Positions 26,737 through 36,408 are shown, numbered from the stretch's first letter. The stretch is 64,000 nucleotides of DNA from Pseudomonadota bacterium (GCA_023435725.1 JAEYRD010000057.1:1-64000), one strand, 5' to 3'. Numbers and translations: made by a program. Notes: generated from the letters alone by a model not told the origin.

Positions 26737-27801
26737 GTGACCGGTCTCCTCTCTCTGTTTCGCCGTCTCGAAGGTCCGCAGACCGTCGGTCGCGGGCCGG
26801 CCTTCTGGGGCCTGTTTGCGATCGTGCTGGTGGTTGCGCTTTTCTATCCGATGTTCAGCGACGGCTACACCGTCGGCAACACCGTCTATTTCTTCGTCTG
26901 GGTCTTCATCGCGCTCAGCCTCTGCGTGATCTGGGGCTATGGTGGCTCGCTGTCATTCGGGCAGACCGCGTTCTTCGGGATCGCGGGGTATGGCTATGGT
27001 GTCCTCACCATCAATTTCGGCTCGGCCTACGGCTTCACGCTGGTGGCGCTGATCATTGCGGTGGCGATCGCCGCGCTGTTCGCGGTCCTGCTTGGCTATT
27101 TCATGTTCTTCGGCCGCATTGCCGGCGTCTTCCTCGGCATCGTCACGCTCGCCGTGACCCTGATGCTGGAGCGCTTCATGGCGCAGACCGCGGGGCCCGA
27201 GTGGCACATCGGCAGCGCGCGGCTCAACGGATTCAACGGCATGAGCGCGATGCCGCCGTTGACCATCCCCTGGCCGGGTGAGCCGATCGTGCTGTTTGCC
27301 GATGTCGGGCTCTATTACCTCGTGCTCGGCCTTCTGGTTTTCGTCTATCTGGGCCTGCGCATCCTGATGAACTCGTCGTTCGGAAACGTCATCGTCGCGA
27401 TCCGCGAGAATCCGGAGCGGGCGGAGATGCTGGGTTACGACATCCGCAAGTACCAGCTCATCACCTTCGTCATCGGCGCCGCGCTCGCCGGGCTGTCGGG
27501 CGTGCTCTACACGGTGTGGGGGCAGTACATCACGCCATCGAGCATGGGCATGACGGCGGCGGCGCTGCCGCTGATCTGGGTCGCGGTCGGCGGCCGCAGC
27601 GATTTGACCTCGACGGTAATCGGCACGCTGGTGGTGCTCGCCGCGTTCCAGGCGCTGACGATCTATGGCAGCCAGTATGCGCTCGTCTTCATGGGCGTGC
27701 TGCTGGTGCTCACGGTCCTGATCGCGCCCAACGGCCTCGTGCTCGGCGTCATGAACTGGCTCGGCCGCCTTGCGACGCGATTCACTCAGAGGGCCGGCTG
27801 A
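26737..27801 (+). CDS. ABC importer permease, UrtC/LivM-like
   Basis: A 354-residue protein, start GTG at 26737, with about nine membrane segments and the motif WGYGGSLSFGQTAFFGIAGY typical of LivM/UrtC. The coupling loop SSFGNVIVAIRENPERAEML is clear. Its stop overlaps the ATPase start (TGATG), so translation is probably coupled. Confidence 0.88.
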   Translation: MTGLLSLFRRLEGPQTVGRGPAFWGLFAIVLVVALFYPMFSDGYTVGNTVYFFVWVFIALSLCVIWGYGGSLSFGQTAFFGIAGYGYGVLTINFGSAYGFTLVALIIAVAIAALFAVLLGYFMFFGRIAGVFLGIVTLAVTLMLERFMAQTAGPEWHIGSARLNGFNGMSAMPPLTIPWPGEPIVLFADVGLYYLVLGLLVFVYLGLRILMNSSFGNVIVAIRENPERAEMLGYDIRKYQLITFVIGAALAGLSGVLYTVWGQYITPSSMGMTAAALPLIWVAVGGRSDLTSTVIGTLVVLAAFQALTIYGSQYALVFMGVLLVLTVLIAPNGLVLGVMNWLGRLATRFTQRAG

Positions 27802-28517
27802 TGTCGCTGCTCGAGCTGCGCGAACTGAACAAGCATTTTGGCGGGCTGCACGTCACCAACGCCGTGAACCTCACGCTCGAGCCTGGCGAAATCCATTGCC
27901 TGATCGGCCCGAACGGCGCCGGCAAGAGCACGCTGTTCCGGCTGATCCTGGGGGAGCATCACCCCGGCAGCGGCGAGATTCTCTTCGCCGGAGAGAACAT
28001 CACGTCGCTAAAGTCCTTTGCCCGGATTCATCGTGGCCTGTCGGTCAAGTTCCAGGTGCCCGGCGTCTTCAAGGGCCTGTCCGTTCGCCAGAATCTCGAG
28101 ATCGCCTTGCAGAGCCGGCATCGCGGCGCCGAGCTCGAAGCCGAGATCGATCGTCTGCTCGGCTTCCTTGGCCTCGAATCCGAGCAGGGGCAGACGGCTG
28201 GGAATCTCAGCCACGGCCAGAAGCAATGGCTGGAGATCGGCATGGCGATCAGCCTGAAGCCACGCCTGCTGCTGCTGGACGAGCCGACCGCCGGCATGTC
28301 GCCGGAGGAGACGCACATGACCGGCGAGATGGTGCAGCGGCTCAACGCCGACGGCATGACAGTGCTGGCGATCGAGCACGACATGGCTTTTGTGCGCCAG
28401 GTTGCCCAGCGCGTCACCGTGCTGCATCTCGGCCAGGTCTTTGCGCAGGGCTCGATCGACGAGATCGTGGCCGACGAGCGGGTAGCGGCGATCTATCTGG
28501 GGCAGGCCCATGCTTGA
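27801..28517 (+). CDS. ABC importer ATPase, UrtD/LivG-like
   Basis: A 238-residue ATP-binding subunit: Walker A IGPNGAGKSTLFRLILG, Q-loop region, signature NLSHGQKQWLEIGMAISLKP, Walker B LLLLDEPTAGMSPEET and switch His in AIEHDMAFV. All catalytic residues are present. It works with the LivF-type ATPase that follows and overlaps by eight bases. Confidence 0.92.
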   Translation: MSLLELRELNKHFGGLHVTNAVNLTLEPGEIHCLIGPNGAGKSTLFRLILGEHHPGSGEILFAGENITSLKSFARIHRGLSVKFQVPGVFKGLSVRQNLEIALQSRHRGAELEAEIDRLLGFLGLESEQGQTAGNLSHGQKQWLEIGMAISLKPRLLLLDEPTAGMSPEETHMTGEMVQRLNADGMTVLAIEHDMAFVRQVAQRVTVLHLGQVFAQGSIDEIVADERVAAIYLGQAHA

Positions 28518-29238
28518 CATGCCGCGCAAGGAAGTCATCCTCTCCACGCTGGGCCTGCGCGCCGGCTATGGCGGCAAGCCCGTGCTCCAAGGCCTCGAGA
28601 TCGAGGTGCGGGAAGGCGAGATCGTCGCCGTCATCGGGCGCAACGGCGTCGGCAAGTCGACGCTGATGAAGAGCCTGATCGGGCTCGTGCCGGCGATGAG
28701 CGGCTCGATCGTCTATCGCGGCGAAGCCGTGGAATCGCTGCCGGCGCACAAGCGGGCGCGCCTCGGCATGGGTTTTGTGCCGCAGGGGCGCGACGTATTT
28801 CCGCGCCTGACCGTCGGCGAGAACGTCGCGGTCGGCGCGGCGATCAAGGGCGGCGGTATTCCCGAAGCAGGACGGCGCAAAATCGTCGAGGCGTTTCCGA
28901 TTCTCGACGAGCGCTGGCATCAGCGGGCCGGCACCATGTCCGGAGGTCAGCAGCAGCAACTCGCCATCGGGCGCGTCCTGATCGCCGATCCCAACCTGAT
29001 CCTGCTCGATGAGCCCTCGGAGGGCATCCAGCCCAACATCGTCCAGGACATCGCACGCAACATGGTCGAGCTCAACCGCAGGACCGGCGTGACCATCATC
29101 CTGGTCGAGCAAAATCTCGACATGATCCGCGCCATGGCGCAGCGCTGCTACGTCATGGACAAGGGGCGCATCGTCGCAAGTCTCGACCGCTCAGCGCTCG
29201 ACGACGAAGCGGAGATGCGCCGCCATCTCGCGGTTTGA
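28510..29238 (+). CDS. ABC importer ATPase, UrtE/LivF-like
   Basis: A 242-residue ATPase: Walker A IGRNGVGKSTLMKSLIGL, signature TMSGGQQQQLAIGRVLIADP, Walker B LILLDEPSEGIQPNIV, switch LVEQNLDMIRAMAQ with the Gln/Asn-rich H-loop of the LivF group (EQNL rather than His). It pairs with the preceding ATPase. It is followed by the formamidase gene 30 bases later. Confidence 0.92.
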   Translation: MLDMPRKEVILSTLGLRAGYGGKPVLQGLEIEVREGEIVAVIGRNGVGKSTLMKSLIGLVPAMSGSIVYRGEAVESLPAHKRARLGMGFVPQGRDVFPRLTVGENVAVGAAIKGGGIPEAGRRKIVEAFPILDERWHQRAGTMSGGQQQQLAIGRVLIADPNLILLDEPSEGIQPNIVQDIARNMVELNRRTGVTIILVEQNLDMIRAMAQRCYVMDKGRIVASLDRSALDDEAEMRRHLAV

Positions 29239-29268
29239 AGAAGGCGCCGACAACAAAGGAGAACAGCA

Positions 29269-30258
29269 ATGGCCTGGCAAGACAATTCCATCATGGCACG
29301 CAAGGGCGTCGCCAAGGGCGAGCGCGGCACGGAATACACCATCACGGAGACCGAGCAGGGCAAGTATCACTATGTCTATGGCCCCTATGTGAAGCCGGTG
29401 CTCACCGTCGATCCTGGCGCCGTCGTCTCCGCCGAGACGCATGATGCATTCGAAGGCGCCATCAAGAAGGAGACCGACAGTCCGTCGAAGATCCTCAACT
29501 TCCCGTTCCTCAATCCGCAGAACGGGCCGATCCATGTCAACGGTGCGGAAAAGGGCGACACGCTCGCGGTCTACATCGACAGCATCGTACCGCGGGGGCC
29601 ACAGCCGCGCGGAACCACGGTGATCATGCCGGACTTTGGCGGCCTTGTGAGTACGGGGAATACGGCGCTGCTCAATCCGGCGCTGCCGGAGCGGGTGAAG
29701 AAGCTCGAGATCGACGCCAAGACGGGCACGAAGTGGAACGACAAGATCACGCTGCCCTATGAGCCCTTCATCGGCACTATTGGCACCTCGCCGGAGATCG
29801 AGGCGATCTCCTCGCTGGTTCCGGACTATTACGGCGGCAACATGGACCTGCCGGATGTCGGCGTCGGCGCCGTCATCTATCTGCCCGTCAACACCAAGGG
29901 CGCGCTGCTCTATCTCGGCGACTGCCATGCCGCGCAGGGCGACGGCGAGCTCTGCGGTGTGGCCATCGAGCACCCGACCGTGACAACGGTGCAGATCGAC
30001 CTCATCAAGAACTGGACCATCGCCTGGCCACGGCTTGAGACCAAGGATTTCATCATGACCATCGGTTCGGCGCGGCCGATGGAGGATGCAGCCCGCATCG
30101 CCTATCGTGAGCTCTGCCGCTGGATGGCGGCAGATTACGGCTTCGAGGAGATCGACGCCTACATGCTGCTGACCCAGGCTGGCCGTATCCGCCTCGGCAA
30201 CATGGTCGATCCCAAATACACGCTCGGCGCCTCTATCAAGAAGTCCTATCTTGGTTGA
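29269..30258 (+). CDS. fmdA: Formamidase/acetamidase-family amidase
   Basis: The 329-residue protein belongs to the FmdA/AmdA family, which hydrolyses formamide or acetamide to ammonia and the acid. Typical parts are FNFPFLNPQNGPIHVNGA-like (residues about 72-90), the metal-site region LYLGDCHAAQGDGELCGVAI and ENWTIAWPRLETKDFIMTIG-like near residue 250. A good AAGGAG ribosome site precedes the ATG. It lies directly after the importer, which suits uptake of amide and release of ammonium. Confidence 0.9.
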   Translation: MAWQDNSIMARKGVAKGERGTEYTITETEQGKYHYVYGPYVKPVLTVDPGAVVSAETHDAFEGAIKKETDSPSKILNFPFLNPQNGPIHVNGAEKGDTLAVYIDSIVPRGPQPRGTTVIMPDFGGLVSTGNTALLNPALPERVKKLEIDAKTGTKWNDKITLPYEPFIGTIGTSPEIEAISSLVPDYYGGNMDLPDVGVGAVIYLPVNTKGALLYLGDCHAAQGDGELCGVAIEHPTVTTVQIDLIKNWTIAWPRLETKDFIMTIGSARPMEDAARIAYRELCRWMAADYGFEEIDAYMLLTQAGRIRLGNMVDPKYTLGASIKKSYLG

Positions 30259-30271
30259 GGCTGACCGGATC

Positions 30272-32011
30272 ATGTCCACCAAGCATAAAGTCGCCGCCGT
30301 CCAGTTCGAGCCGACCATGTTCGAGAAGGAGCGCAACATCGCGCGCCTGCTCGAACTCTGCGAGCAGGCGGCGGAGGCCGGTGCAAAGCTGATCGTCACG
30401 CCGGAAATGGGAACCACGGGCTATTGCTGGTTCGACCGTGCCGAGGTCGCGCCCTTCGTCGAGACGATTCCGGGGCCGACCACGGACCGCTTTGCGGCGC
30501 TGGCGCGCAAGCATGGTTGCTACATCGTGGTAGGCATGCCGGAGGTCGACGAGGACGGCATCTACTTCAACACGGCCGTCCTGATCGGGCCCGACGGCAT
30601 CGTCGGCCGCCACCGCAAGACCCATCCCTATATCTCCGAGCCGAAATGGGCGGCGGCAGGCGACCTGCACAATCAGGTGTTCGAGACGCCGATCGGGCGG
30701 ATCGCGCTTCTGATCTGCATGGATATCCATTTCGTGGAAACCGCGCGGCTGATGGCACTGGGCGGCGCTGACGTCATCTGCCATATCTCGAATTGGCTGG
30801 CTGAGCGCACACCGGCGCCCTACTGGATCAGCCGCGCGTTCGAGAACGGTTGCTATGTCATCGAGAGCAATCGGTGGGGCCTCGAACGCACAGTGCAGTT
30901 CAGCGGCGGCAGCTGCGTGATTGCGCCGGACGGGCAGGTGACGGCCGTGCTCGACAAGGGCGATGGCATCGTCCTCACCGAGATCGATCTCGAAGCTGCG
31001 CGCGCACGCCGCGTGCTCGGCGAGACCGTGTTCACGCAGCGACGGCCGGAGCTCTATCCGGAACTGCTCACCGACACCTTCAGCTGGAATCCGCGCGACT
31101 TCTTCGGCCTCTATGGTCATGAGCCCTGGCCGGCCGGAAAGACGTCGCGGGTCAGTGTTGCGCAATTTGCGCCTCGCGATGACACCAGTCAAAATCTTGC
31201 GGACATCGCAGCACTCGCGCGCAAGGCCAGGGCAGAGGGCGCGGAGCTTGTCGTCTTTCCGGAGCTTGCCCTGACGGGACTGGTCGATCCCACGACATCG
31301 GCACAACCGATACCGGGGCCGGCCACGGACAGCCTCGGCCAGCTTGCGGAGGAGCTCGACCTCTATCTGGTCTGCGGCCTCGCCGAGCGCGATGGCGATC
31401 TGATCTACAACAGCGCCTGCCTCGTCGCGCCTGATGGAGATATCTCGGTCTATCGCAAGACGCATCTCGGCGCCGACGAGCGAAGCTGGGCCACGGCCGG
31501 TGACGTCTGGACCGTTGTGGACACGCCAATCGGCCGCATTGGGCTGTTGATTGGTCACGACGCTTCTTTCCCGGAAGCAGGCCGGGTGCTGGCGCTGCGT
31601 GGCTGCGATCTCATCGCGTGTCCCGCCGCGATCAGGGGACGCTTCAGTTCGTCGCATGCCGGCACTGAGGTCGGTCAGCCAAAGCCGATTCCGACCGGTC
31701 CGGATCCGCATCACTGGCACCATTTCCGCGTTCGCGCCGGCGAAAACAACGTGTTCTTTGCCTTCGCCAATGTCATCGATCCCGAACGCGGCTATCCCGG
31801 GCTTAGCGGCGTGTTCGGTCCCGACACATTCGCGTTTCCGCGGAGGGAGGCGATCGCGGCCGGCGGCACGGGCCTTGCAACCGCGCAGGTCGACACCACC
31901 AATCTCGACAGCGTCTATCCGACCAACGTCGTGCGGCGAAAGGATCTGGTTTCGATGCGGATGCCGAACAGCTATCGTGGATTGGTCAAGGCTGCCGCGA
32001 ACAATTACTGA
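30272..32011 (+). CDS. Tandem nitrilase-superfamily amidase, second domain lacks catalytic Cys
   Basis: From the ATG at 30272 the protein has 579 residues and two carbon-nitrogen hydrolase domains in a row (about 5-285 and 292-565). Domain 1 keeps the Glu-Lys-Cys triad: E45 (TPEMGTTGYCW), K116 (GRHRKTHPYI) and C149 (ALLICMDIHF). Domain 2 keeps E331 (VVFPELALTG) and K396 (VYRKTHLGAD), but the Cys position is Gly 428 (GLLIGHDASFPE). So one active and one probably dead domain are fused. Nitrilase amidases act on nitriles or amides in the cytosol. It lies between formamidase and SDR in the operon. Confidence 0.88.
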   Translation: MSTKHKVAAVQFEPTMFEKERNIARLLELCEQAAEAGAKLIVTPEMGTTGYCWFDRAEVAPFVETIPGPTTDRFAALARKHGCYIVVGMPEVDEDGIYFNTAVLIGPDGIVGRHRKTHPYISEPKWAAAGDLHNQVFETPIGRIALLICMDIHFVETARLMALGGADVICHISNWLAERTPAPYWISRAFENGCYVIESNRWGLERTVQFSGGSCVIAPDGQVTAVLDKGDGIVLTEIDLEAARARRVLGETVFTQRRPELYPELLTDTFSWNPRDFFGLYGHEPWPAGKTSRVSVAQFAPRDDTSQNLADIAALARKARAEGAELVVFPELALTGLVDPTTSAQPIPGPATDSLGQLAEELDLYLVCGLAERDGDLIYNSACLVAPDGDISVYRKTHLGADERSWATAGDVWTVVDTPIGRIGLLIGHDASFPEAGRVLALRGCDLIACPAAIRGRFSSSHAGTEVGQPKPIPTGPDPHHWHHFRVRAGENNVFFAFANVIDPERGYPGLSGVFGPDTFAFPRREAIAAGGTGLATAQVDTTNLDSVYPTNVVRRKDLVSMRMPNSYRGLVKAAANNY

Positions 32012-32032
32012 AGCAAGAAAAGGAAACCGACC

Positions 32033-32794
32033 ATGGATCTGGGACTCAAGGGCGCCAAGGTTCTCGTCACGGGAAGCACCAAGGGAATCGGTCGCGCGAT
32101 TGCCGAGACATTTGCCACTGAAGGCGCCGATGTCGGTGTGTGCTCGCGCAATCTGGCCGAAGTCGAGAGCACGGTCGCTGCGCTCAAGGCCAAGGGCGTC
32201 GCGGCCTACGGCGGTGCGGTCGACGTCGCCGATGCGGCCGTACTGAAGGCCTGGGTCGCCGATATGGCGGCAAAGCTCGGCGGTATCGATGTCGTCGTCG
32301 CCAATGTCAGCGCGCTTGCGATCGGACAGGACGACGAAAGCTGGGAGAAGGAGTTTTCGACCGACATGATGGGCACGGTTCGGCTGGTGAATGCGGCCAT
32401 GCCCTATCTGGAGAAGAGCGCGGCCGGCGCGATCGTCACCATATCGAGCGTCTCCGGGCGCGAGGTCGATTTCGCGGCTGGTCCCTACGGCACTTTCAAG
32501 GCAGCGATCATCCACTACACCCAGGGACTCGCCAATCAGCTCGCGGGGAAGGGCATTCGCGCCAACTCGGTCTCGCCCGGCAATACCTACTTCGATGGCG
32601 GGGTCTGGAACATGATCAAGGACAACAATCCGGAGCTCTACAAGACTGCGCTGGCCCTCAATCCGACGGGGCGGATGGGCACGCCGCAGGAAATGGCCAA
32701 CGCCGCCGTCTTCCTCGCCAGCCGCGCCGCAAGCTTCATCACGGGAACGAACCTCGTCGTCGATGGCGCCCTGACGCGCGGGGTTCAGTTCTAG
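32033..32794 (+). CDS. Short-chain dehydrogenase/reductase
   Basis: A 253-residue SDR with the cofactor motif VTGSTKGIGRAIAETF, the NVSALAIG strand (in place of NNAG), the catalytic Ser in TISSVSG and the YGTFK active-site Tyr-Lys. The C-terminal NTYFDGGVWNMIKDN replaces the usual substrate loop. SDRs oxidise or reduce alcohols and ketones; the amide context does not fix the substrate. It is the last clear gene of the operon, 21 bases after the nitrilase gene. Confidence 0.87.
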   Translation: MDLGLKGAKVLVTGSTKGIGRAIAETFATEGADVGVCSRNLAEVESTVAALKAKGVAAYGGAVDVADAAVLKAWVADMAAKLGGIDVVVANVSALAIGQDDESWEKEFSTDMMGTVRLVNAAMPYLEKSAAGAIVTISSVSGREVDFAAGPYGTFKAAIIHYTQGLANQLAGKGIRANSVSPGNTYFDGGVWNMIKDNNPELYKTALALNPTGRMGTPQEMANAAVFLASRAASFITGTNLVVDGALTRGVQF

Positions 32795-33253
32795 ATCGTT
32801 GCAGCTGGATGCGTCGGTTCAGTTCGGCTGTGCTCCGTGTGCGAATGATAGTGATGCGGACAAGCTGCGCGCGGATTTTCATGGTTCCGGATCGGCGCTG
32901 AAATCCTTCGCGGAAGCCGACGCCGTGCGGCTGCTTAGAATTGCCTTGACCGAGATCGAAGGCATTCTATGTAACGCTTATCGTAAGGTTCACGGCAAGG
33001 GCTCGGGGATCAAGAGCCTCCTTGGATTGAATGCGCGAGCCATCGCGTCCTATCGATCTTGACGGCACTTCGTGTGTCTCGCTGTGCCCGCCGGCTCGCG
33101 GGAGCGCGGCCATCTCTCATCGGCTGCTTTTCTGCGTTTGCGCCAAAGTCGAAGACAGGGGGCCAACCCTGAGCGGCCTCCCGCCCGCGCGAACGTCGCG
33201 TCGGATCTCGCGGGACGCTACCAGCAGACGCGGTCCTGACGGGGCACATCGGG
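32795..33253. other. Intergenic region, no supported gene
   Basis: The 459-base gap between the SDR and the convergent GDPD gene holds a short frame at 32799-33062 (87 codons, TTG start, ending GLNARAIASYRS) with no family I recognise and no clear ribosome site. The rest shows nothing distinct. Confidence 0.4.
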
Positions 33254-34237
33254 CTAATGGATCGGCGCCCGAAAAGCCGGGGCAATCTTCTGAAGCTCGT
33301 TCGTCAGGATTCCCCCCGAGTAGCCGCTCGGCAGGCGACGAAGATCATCGGAAGTGTCAATGCCCGACGAAAAGTCGCCCCCGCTATAGGGGCCGACGGC
33401 AAAAACAGCGCTTCCCGCGCCCGCCATGCGATCGAGAAAGCGATTGGGCCATCCCCAGAGCCACGGCGCAATATTGATCGGCACGAAGATGACGCTGCGA
33501 TCACACGCTGGCGGCACCATTCCGGTCCACCCATAACCGACATAGGCCAGGAGGCAGGACTTCAGCGTGCTGCGGGACATCGCCGTGATGCCCGGCAATT
33601 CACTTCTCAACACGGCGATCGGAGCATCTCCCCCATAGACCATCAACCTGCCTGTCGCTTCGGCGGGCTGCCTTCGCAAAACCGCGCGGAGCAGGCGACC
33701 TTCGTTCGGATCGTTGCTTTTGATGTTGATGAGAAAACGCCCCTTCGGGAACGCCGCCAGCACTTCGTTCAATGAGGGTATCAGGCCGACGCCCGTTCCT
33801 CGAAAGGGAAATGTTCGCCCGCCATCGGCCGTGTAGCCGAAACCGATATCAAGCTGTTTCAACTCCGTCATCGAACGCTCGCGGGTCACGCCGTGACCGT
33901 CAGTGCGGCAATCCAAGGTCCAGTCATGAAAGACCGCGAACTGGCCATCCGTGGTGGGGTGAACGTCGAACTCGATGATGTCGGCGCCGGCCTCGAAGCC
34001 CGCCCGCATGGAGGCGATCGTATTTTCGAGATAGGCATGTGCGGGGGGCAACATGCGAGCGGCTGTGCAGGTGTCGTTCTGCAAACCTGCCCTGTCGAAA
34101 TCTTGGGAAATGCCGCGGTGTGCCAACAATGTCGGGGCACCTGATTTGCCGCCCGTAAGAAGATTGGAGTTGTTTACGAAAACGAACGCGGCCCAGATGA
34201 ACACAGCGCCGGCGATCCATGGCCACAATTTTCGCAT
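33254..34237 (-). CDS. Glycerophosphodiester phosphodiesterase, membrane-anchored or secreted
   Basis: From the ATG at 34235-34237 the protein has 327 residues: a hydrophobic N-terminal segment (PWIAGAVFIWAAFVFVNN) and then a GDPD barrel with LLAHRGISQDF, AYLENTIASMRAGFEAGADI, and IEFDVHPTTDGQFAVFHDWT carrying the catalytic His pair and metal Glu/Asp. These enzymes cleave glycerophosphodiesters to glycerol-3-phosphate and an alcohol such as ethanolamine. The mature domain faces the periplasm. The start overlaps the possible upstream ATG of the divergent AraC gene. Confidence 0.85.
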   Translation of the reverse strand: MRKLWPWIAGAVFIWAAFVFVNNSNLLTGGKSGAPTLLAHRGISQDFDRAGLQNDTCTAARMLPPAHAYLENTIASMRAGFEAGADIIEFDVHPTTDGQFAVFHDWTLDCRTDGHGVTRERSMTELKQLDIGFGYTADGGRTFPFRGTGVGLIPSLNEVLAAFPKGRFLINIKSNDPNEGRLLRAVLRRQPAEATGRLMVYGGDAPIAVLRSELPGITAMSRSTLKSCLLAYVGYGWTGMVPPACDRSVIFVPINIAPWLWGWPNRFLDRMAGAGSAVFAVGPYSGGDFSSGIDTSDDLRRLPSGYSGGILTNELQKIAPAFRAPIH

Positions 34238-34319
34238 GGAAGTAGATAACCTTAGTGATTTCGATCGAAGGGGTAAACGCCCCGCGATCGTCAGACTACG
34301 ATGTCTAACGGAGAGCGAC

Positions 34320-35147
34320 TTGGAAAAATGCGACAGCGCAGTGCTCGGCGAGCTAGCCTTGCCGCGCGGCATCATCGACCCTCGTGGTTCAGCACAGCGT
34401 ATCCGCGTCCGGCGATATGCGCCATCGGCCAGGTTTCAGCCCTTCATTGACCACCATTGGATCATCGAATGGGATCTGCTCGACGTAGCGGGCGAGTCTC
34501 AGCGCGTCATTCCATCTCCACACGCGCATTTGGTCGTCTCCCCGGGAGAAACCGCGCTGTTCGGAGTGGTGCGCGGCCTGGAAGAGCGAACGCTGCAAGG
34601 GCAAGGCCGAGCCTATGGAATGAGGTTCCGCGTGGGCGGTCTTCGACCGTTCTTGAATCATCCGATGGCTGCGCTCACGGGACGGCGGATTGCCATCGAT
34701 GAATTGACCGGCCGGAGTTCGCCTGCTGTCGAAGCCAGTCTTTTGGCGCATCGCTCCCACAGGAGCATGGTCAGCGCAGCCGAGGCTTTGCTTGAACCTC
34801 AACTCCCCAAACCAGACGACATAGTGGATCTCGTTTGCTCGATCGTCGCGGCAATTCGTCGCGAAGGTGGCGCAAGGCGGGCCGAGGCGTTGGCGAGGGA
34901 GTTCGGGATGGGCTTGCGCGCGCTGCAGAGGCTGTTCTGCGAATATGTCGGGGCCTCCCCAAAGTGGGTCATCCAGCGGTATCGCCTCCAAGACGCGGCT
35001 GTTCTCCTCGCTGCAGATTCGAGTTTGCAAGTCGCTGCGCTGGCCGCTGAACTCGGATATTTCGATCAGGCACATCTGGCACAAGATTTTCGCCGGCTCT
35101 TCGGCATTTCTCCATCGCAATACCGTCAAAGCCAATTATTCCCCTGA
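34320..35147 (+). CDS. AraC-family regulator with DUF6597-type N-terminal domain
   Basis: From a TTG at 34320 (preceded by GGAGAG) the protein has 275 residues. An ATG at 34236 in the same frame is possible but would overlap the divergent GDPD start. The N-terminal part (RRYAPSARFQPFIDHHWIIE then GRAYGMRFRVGGLRPFLNHP) fits DUF6597. The C-terminal pair of helix-turn-helix motifs (GMGLRALQRLFCEYVGASPK and ALAAELGYFDQAHLAQDFRR) is a standard AraC DNA-binding domain. The effector is unknown. It may control GDPD. Confidence 0.83.
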   Translation: MEKCDSAVLGELALPRGIIDPRGSAQRIRVRRYAPSARFQPFIDHHWIIEWDLLDVAGESQRVIPSPHAHLVVSPGETALFGVVRGLEERTLQGQGRAYGMRFRVGGLRPFLNHPMAALTGRRIAIDELTGRSSPAVEASLLAHRSHRSMVSAAEALLEPQLPKPDDIVDLVCSIVAAIRREGGARRAEALAREFGMGLRALQRLFCEYVGASPKWVIQRYRLQDAAVLLAADSSLQVAALAAELGYFDQAHLAQDFRRLFGISPSQYRQSQLFP

Positions 35148-35238
35148 ACGTCGGCCATACCTGACAGCATCTGACAGGTATGTCGCGTATCCTCCCCTCA
35201 TGTCGGTAGGTCATCAGTTCTGCTAGGCGGCAAACGCT

Positions 35239-35694
35239 ATGTGTTGGCGAGCTTATACGGTGCCACTCATAGCAGGGATGTCCTCGCACATCCCAACGAA
35301 GGTGGCGCTGGCCTTGGCAACAGCTGGAGGAGTGGGTGGGGGGACCGCATTGATTCATGGCATTTTACTGCAACGCATAGTGGTGCGGCCAATCGGGGCG
35401 CTGTTTGCCGCCGATGGCGGGATATCCGCGCCGATGTGGAGACTGGCGACGCTGCTGATGCATTTCACCACGTTCAACTGGCTCCTCAGCGGGCTCGCCT
35501 TGATCGCTGCCGCGATCTGGCTCGATCAGCATGAACGGCTCGCGATCCGCCTCTTCGCGGCCAGCTCTTTTCTGTGCGGCGCCCTCAGCGCTCTTTGGGC
35601 AGTTCGTCGCCCCCATCCAAGCTGGATATTGATGGCAACTGCGATCGTTCTGATCATTCTTGGACTAGCGCCTACGCTGGCGAGCGCGAGTTGA
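35239..35694 (+). CDS. Four-span membrane protein, hypothetical
   Basis: A 151-residue protein (a start at 35278 is also possible) with about four membrane segments (VALALATAGGVGGGTALIHG, LATLLMHFTTFNWLLSGLAL, LFAASSFLCGALSALWAVR, ILMATAIVLIILGLAPTLA). No family or function is recognised. Confidence 0.62.
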   Translation: MCWRAYTVPLIAGMSSHIPTKVALALATAGGVGGGTALIHGILLQRIVVRPIGALFAADGGISAPMWRLATLLMHFTTFNWLLSGLALIAAAIWLDQHERLAIRLFAASSFLCGALSALWAVRRPHPSWILMATAIVLIILGLAPTLASAS

Positions 35695-35787
35695 GATCTT
35701 ATCAATCGAAGATGTTGCAGCATGTAGCCAGCAACGATCGCTTCCGATCGTCATCGCTGTTTTTCTTCTCTGCTCTGGGAGTCTTCC

Positions 35788-36408
35788 GTGGAAAAGATCG
35801 ATCTCAAAAAGCATTACAAGACGTTATATAGCGGCCAGGTTGGCGAATTTATCATTCTTGATCTGCCGCCCCTCACATATTTCTCGGTTGATGGCGTGGG
35901 GGATCCGAATGCTGCGCCCGAATACACGGCTGCCGTCGAGGCGCTTTATGCCGCCTCTTACACACTCAAATTCATGAGCAAGGAGATCCTGAAGCGGGAC
36001 TATGTCGTGCCGCCGCTTGAAGGACTTTGGTGGGCCGACGACATGGCTGACTTCACTGCGCGCCGAAAGGATCGCTGGCGCTGGCGTATGATGATTCTGG
36101 TCCCAGATTTCATTCGGGAAGCTATCGCGAAAGAGGCCATCACACGCGCCGGGGAGAAGAAGCGATTGCCTGCGCTGTCGAATTTGCGCCTTGTCCATCT
36201 CGATGAAGGTCAAGTCGTGCAGACACTTCATATAGGCTCTTACGATGACGAAGGCGCGATCCTCAAGACACTGCACGACGACTTTCTGCCCGCCAAGGGA
36301 CTCGTTGAAGCAGGACACCATCACGAAATCTATCTCTCCGATCCGCGAAAGACTTCTGTAGGGAAGATGAAGACCATTCTTCGTCAGCCGGTACGATCAG
36401 CCGCCTGA
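35788..36408 (+). CDS. GyrI-like small-molecule-binding protein
   Basis: The 206-residue protein shows the GyrI-like/SOUL-type fold in tandem: EFIILDLPPLTYFSVDGVGD, PLEGLWWADDMADFTARRKD, and LVHLDEGQVVQTLHIGSYDD with the closing HHEIYLSDPRKT. This family binds small molecules or may act as hydrolases of reactive compounds. No operon is evident. Confidence 0.8.
   Translation: MEKIDLKKHYKTLYSGQVGEFIILDLPPLTYFSVDGVGDPNAAPEYTAAVEALYAASYTLKFMSKEILKRDYVVPPLEGLWWADDMADFTARRKDRWRWRMMILVPDFIREAIAKEAITRAGEKKRLPALSNLRLVHLDEGQVVQTLHIGSYDDEGAILKTLHDDFLPAKGLVEAGHHHEIYLSDPRKTSVGKMKTILRQPVRSAA

Noticed and set aside
28510..29238. Loss of H-loop His in the LivF-type ATPase (EQNL)
   Set aside because: EQN at this position is usual in LivF/UrtE-type subunits and is not a defect.
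30236..32515. Long reverse-strand open frame of 759 codons
   Set aside because: It runs opposite to the tandem nitrilase and SDR genes, whose motifs are clear. Its composition (His/Arg/Asp-rich) is that of an antisense shadow in high-GC DNA.
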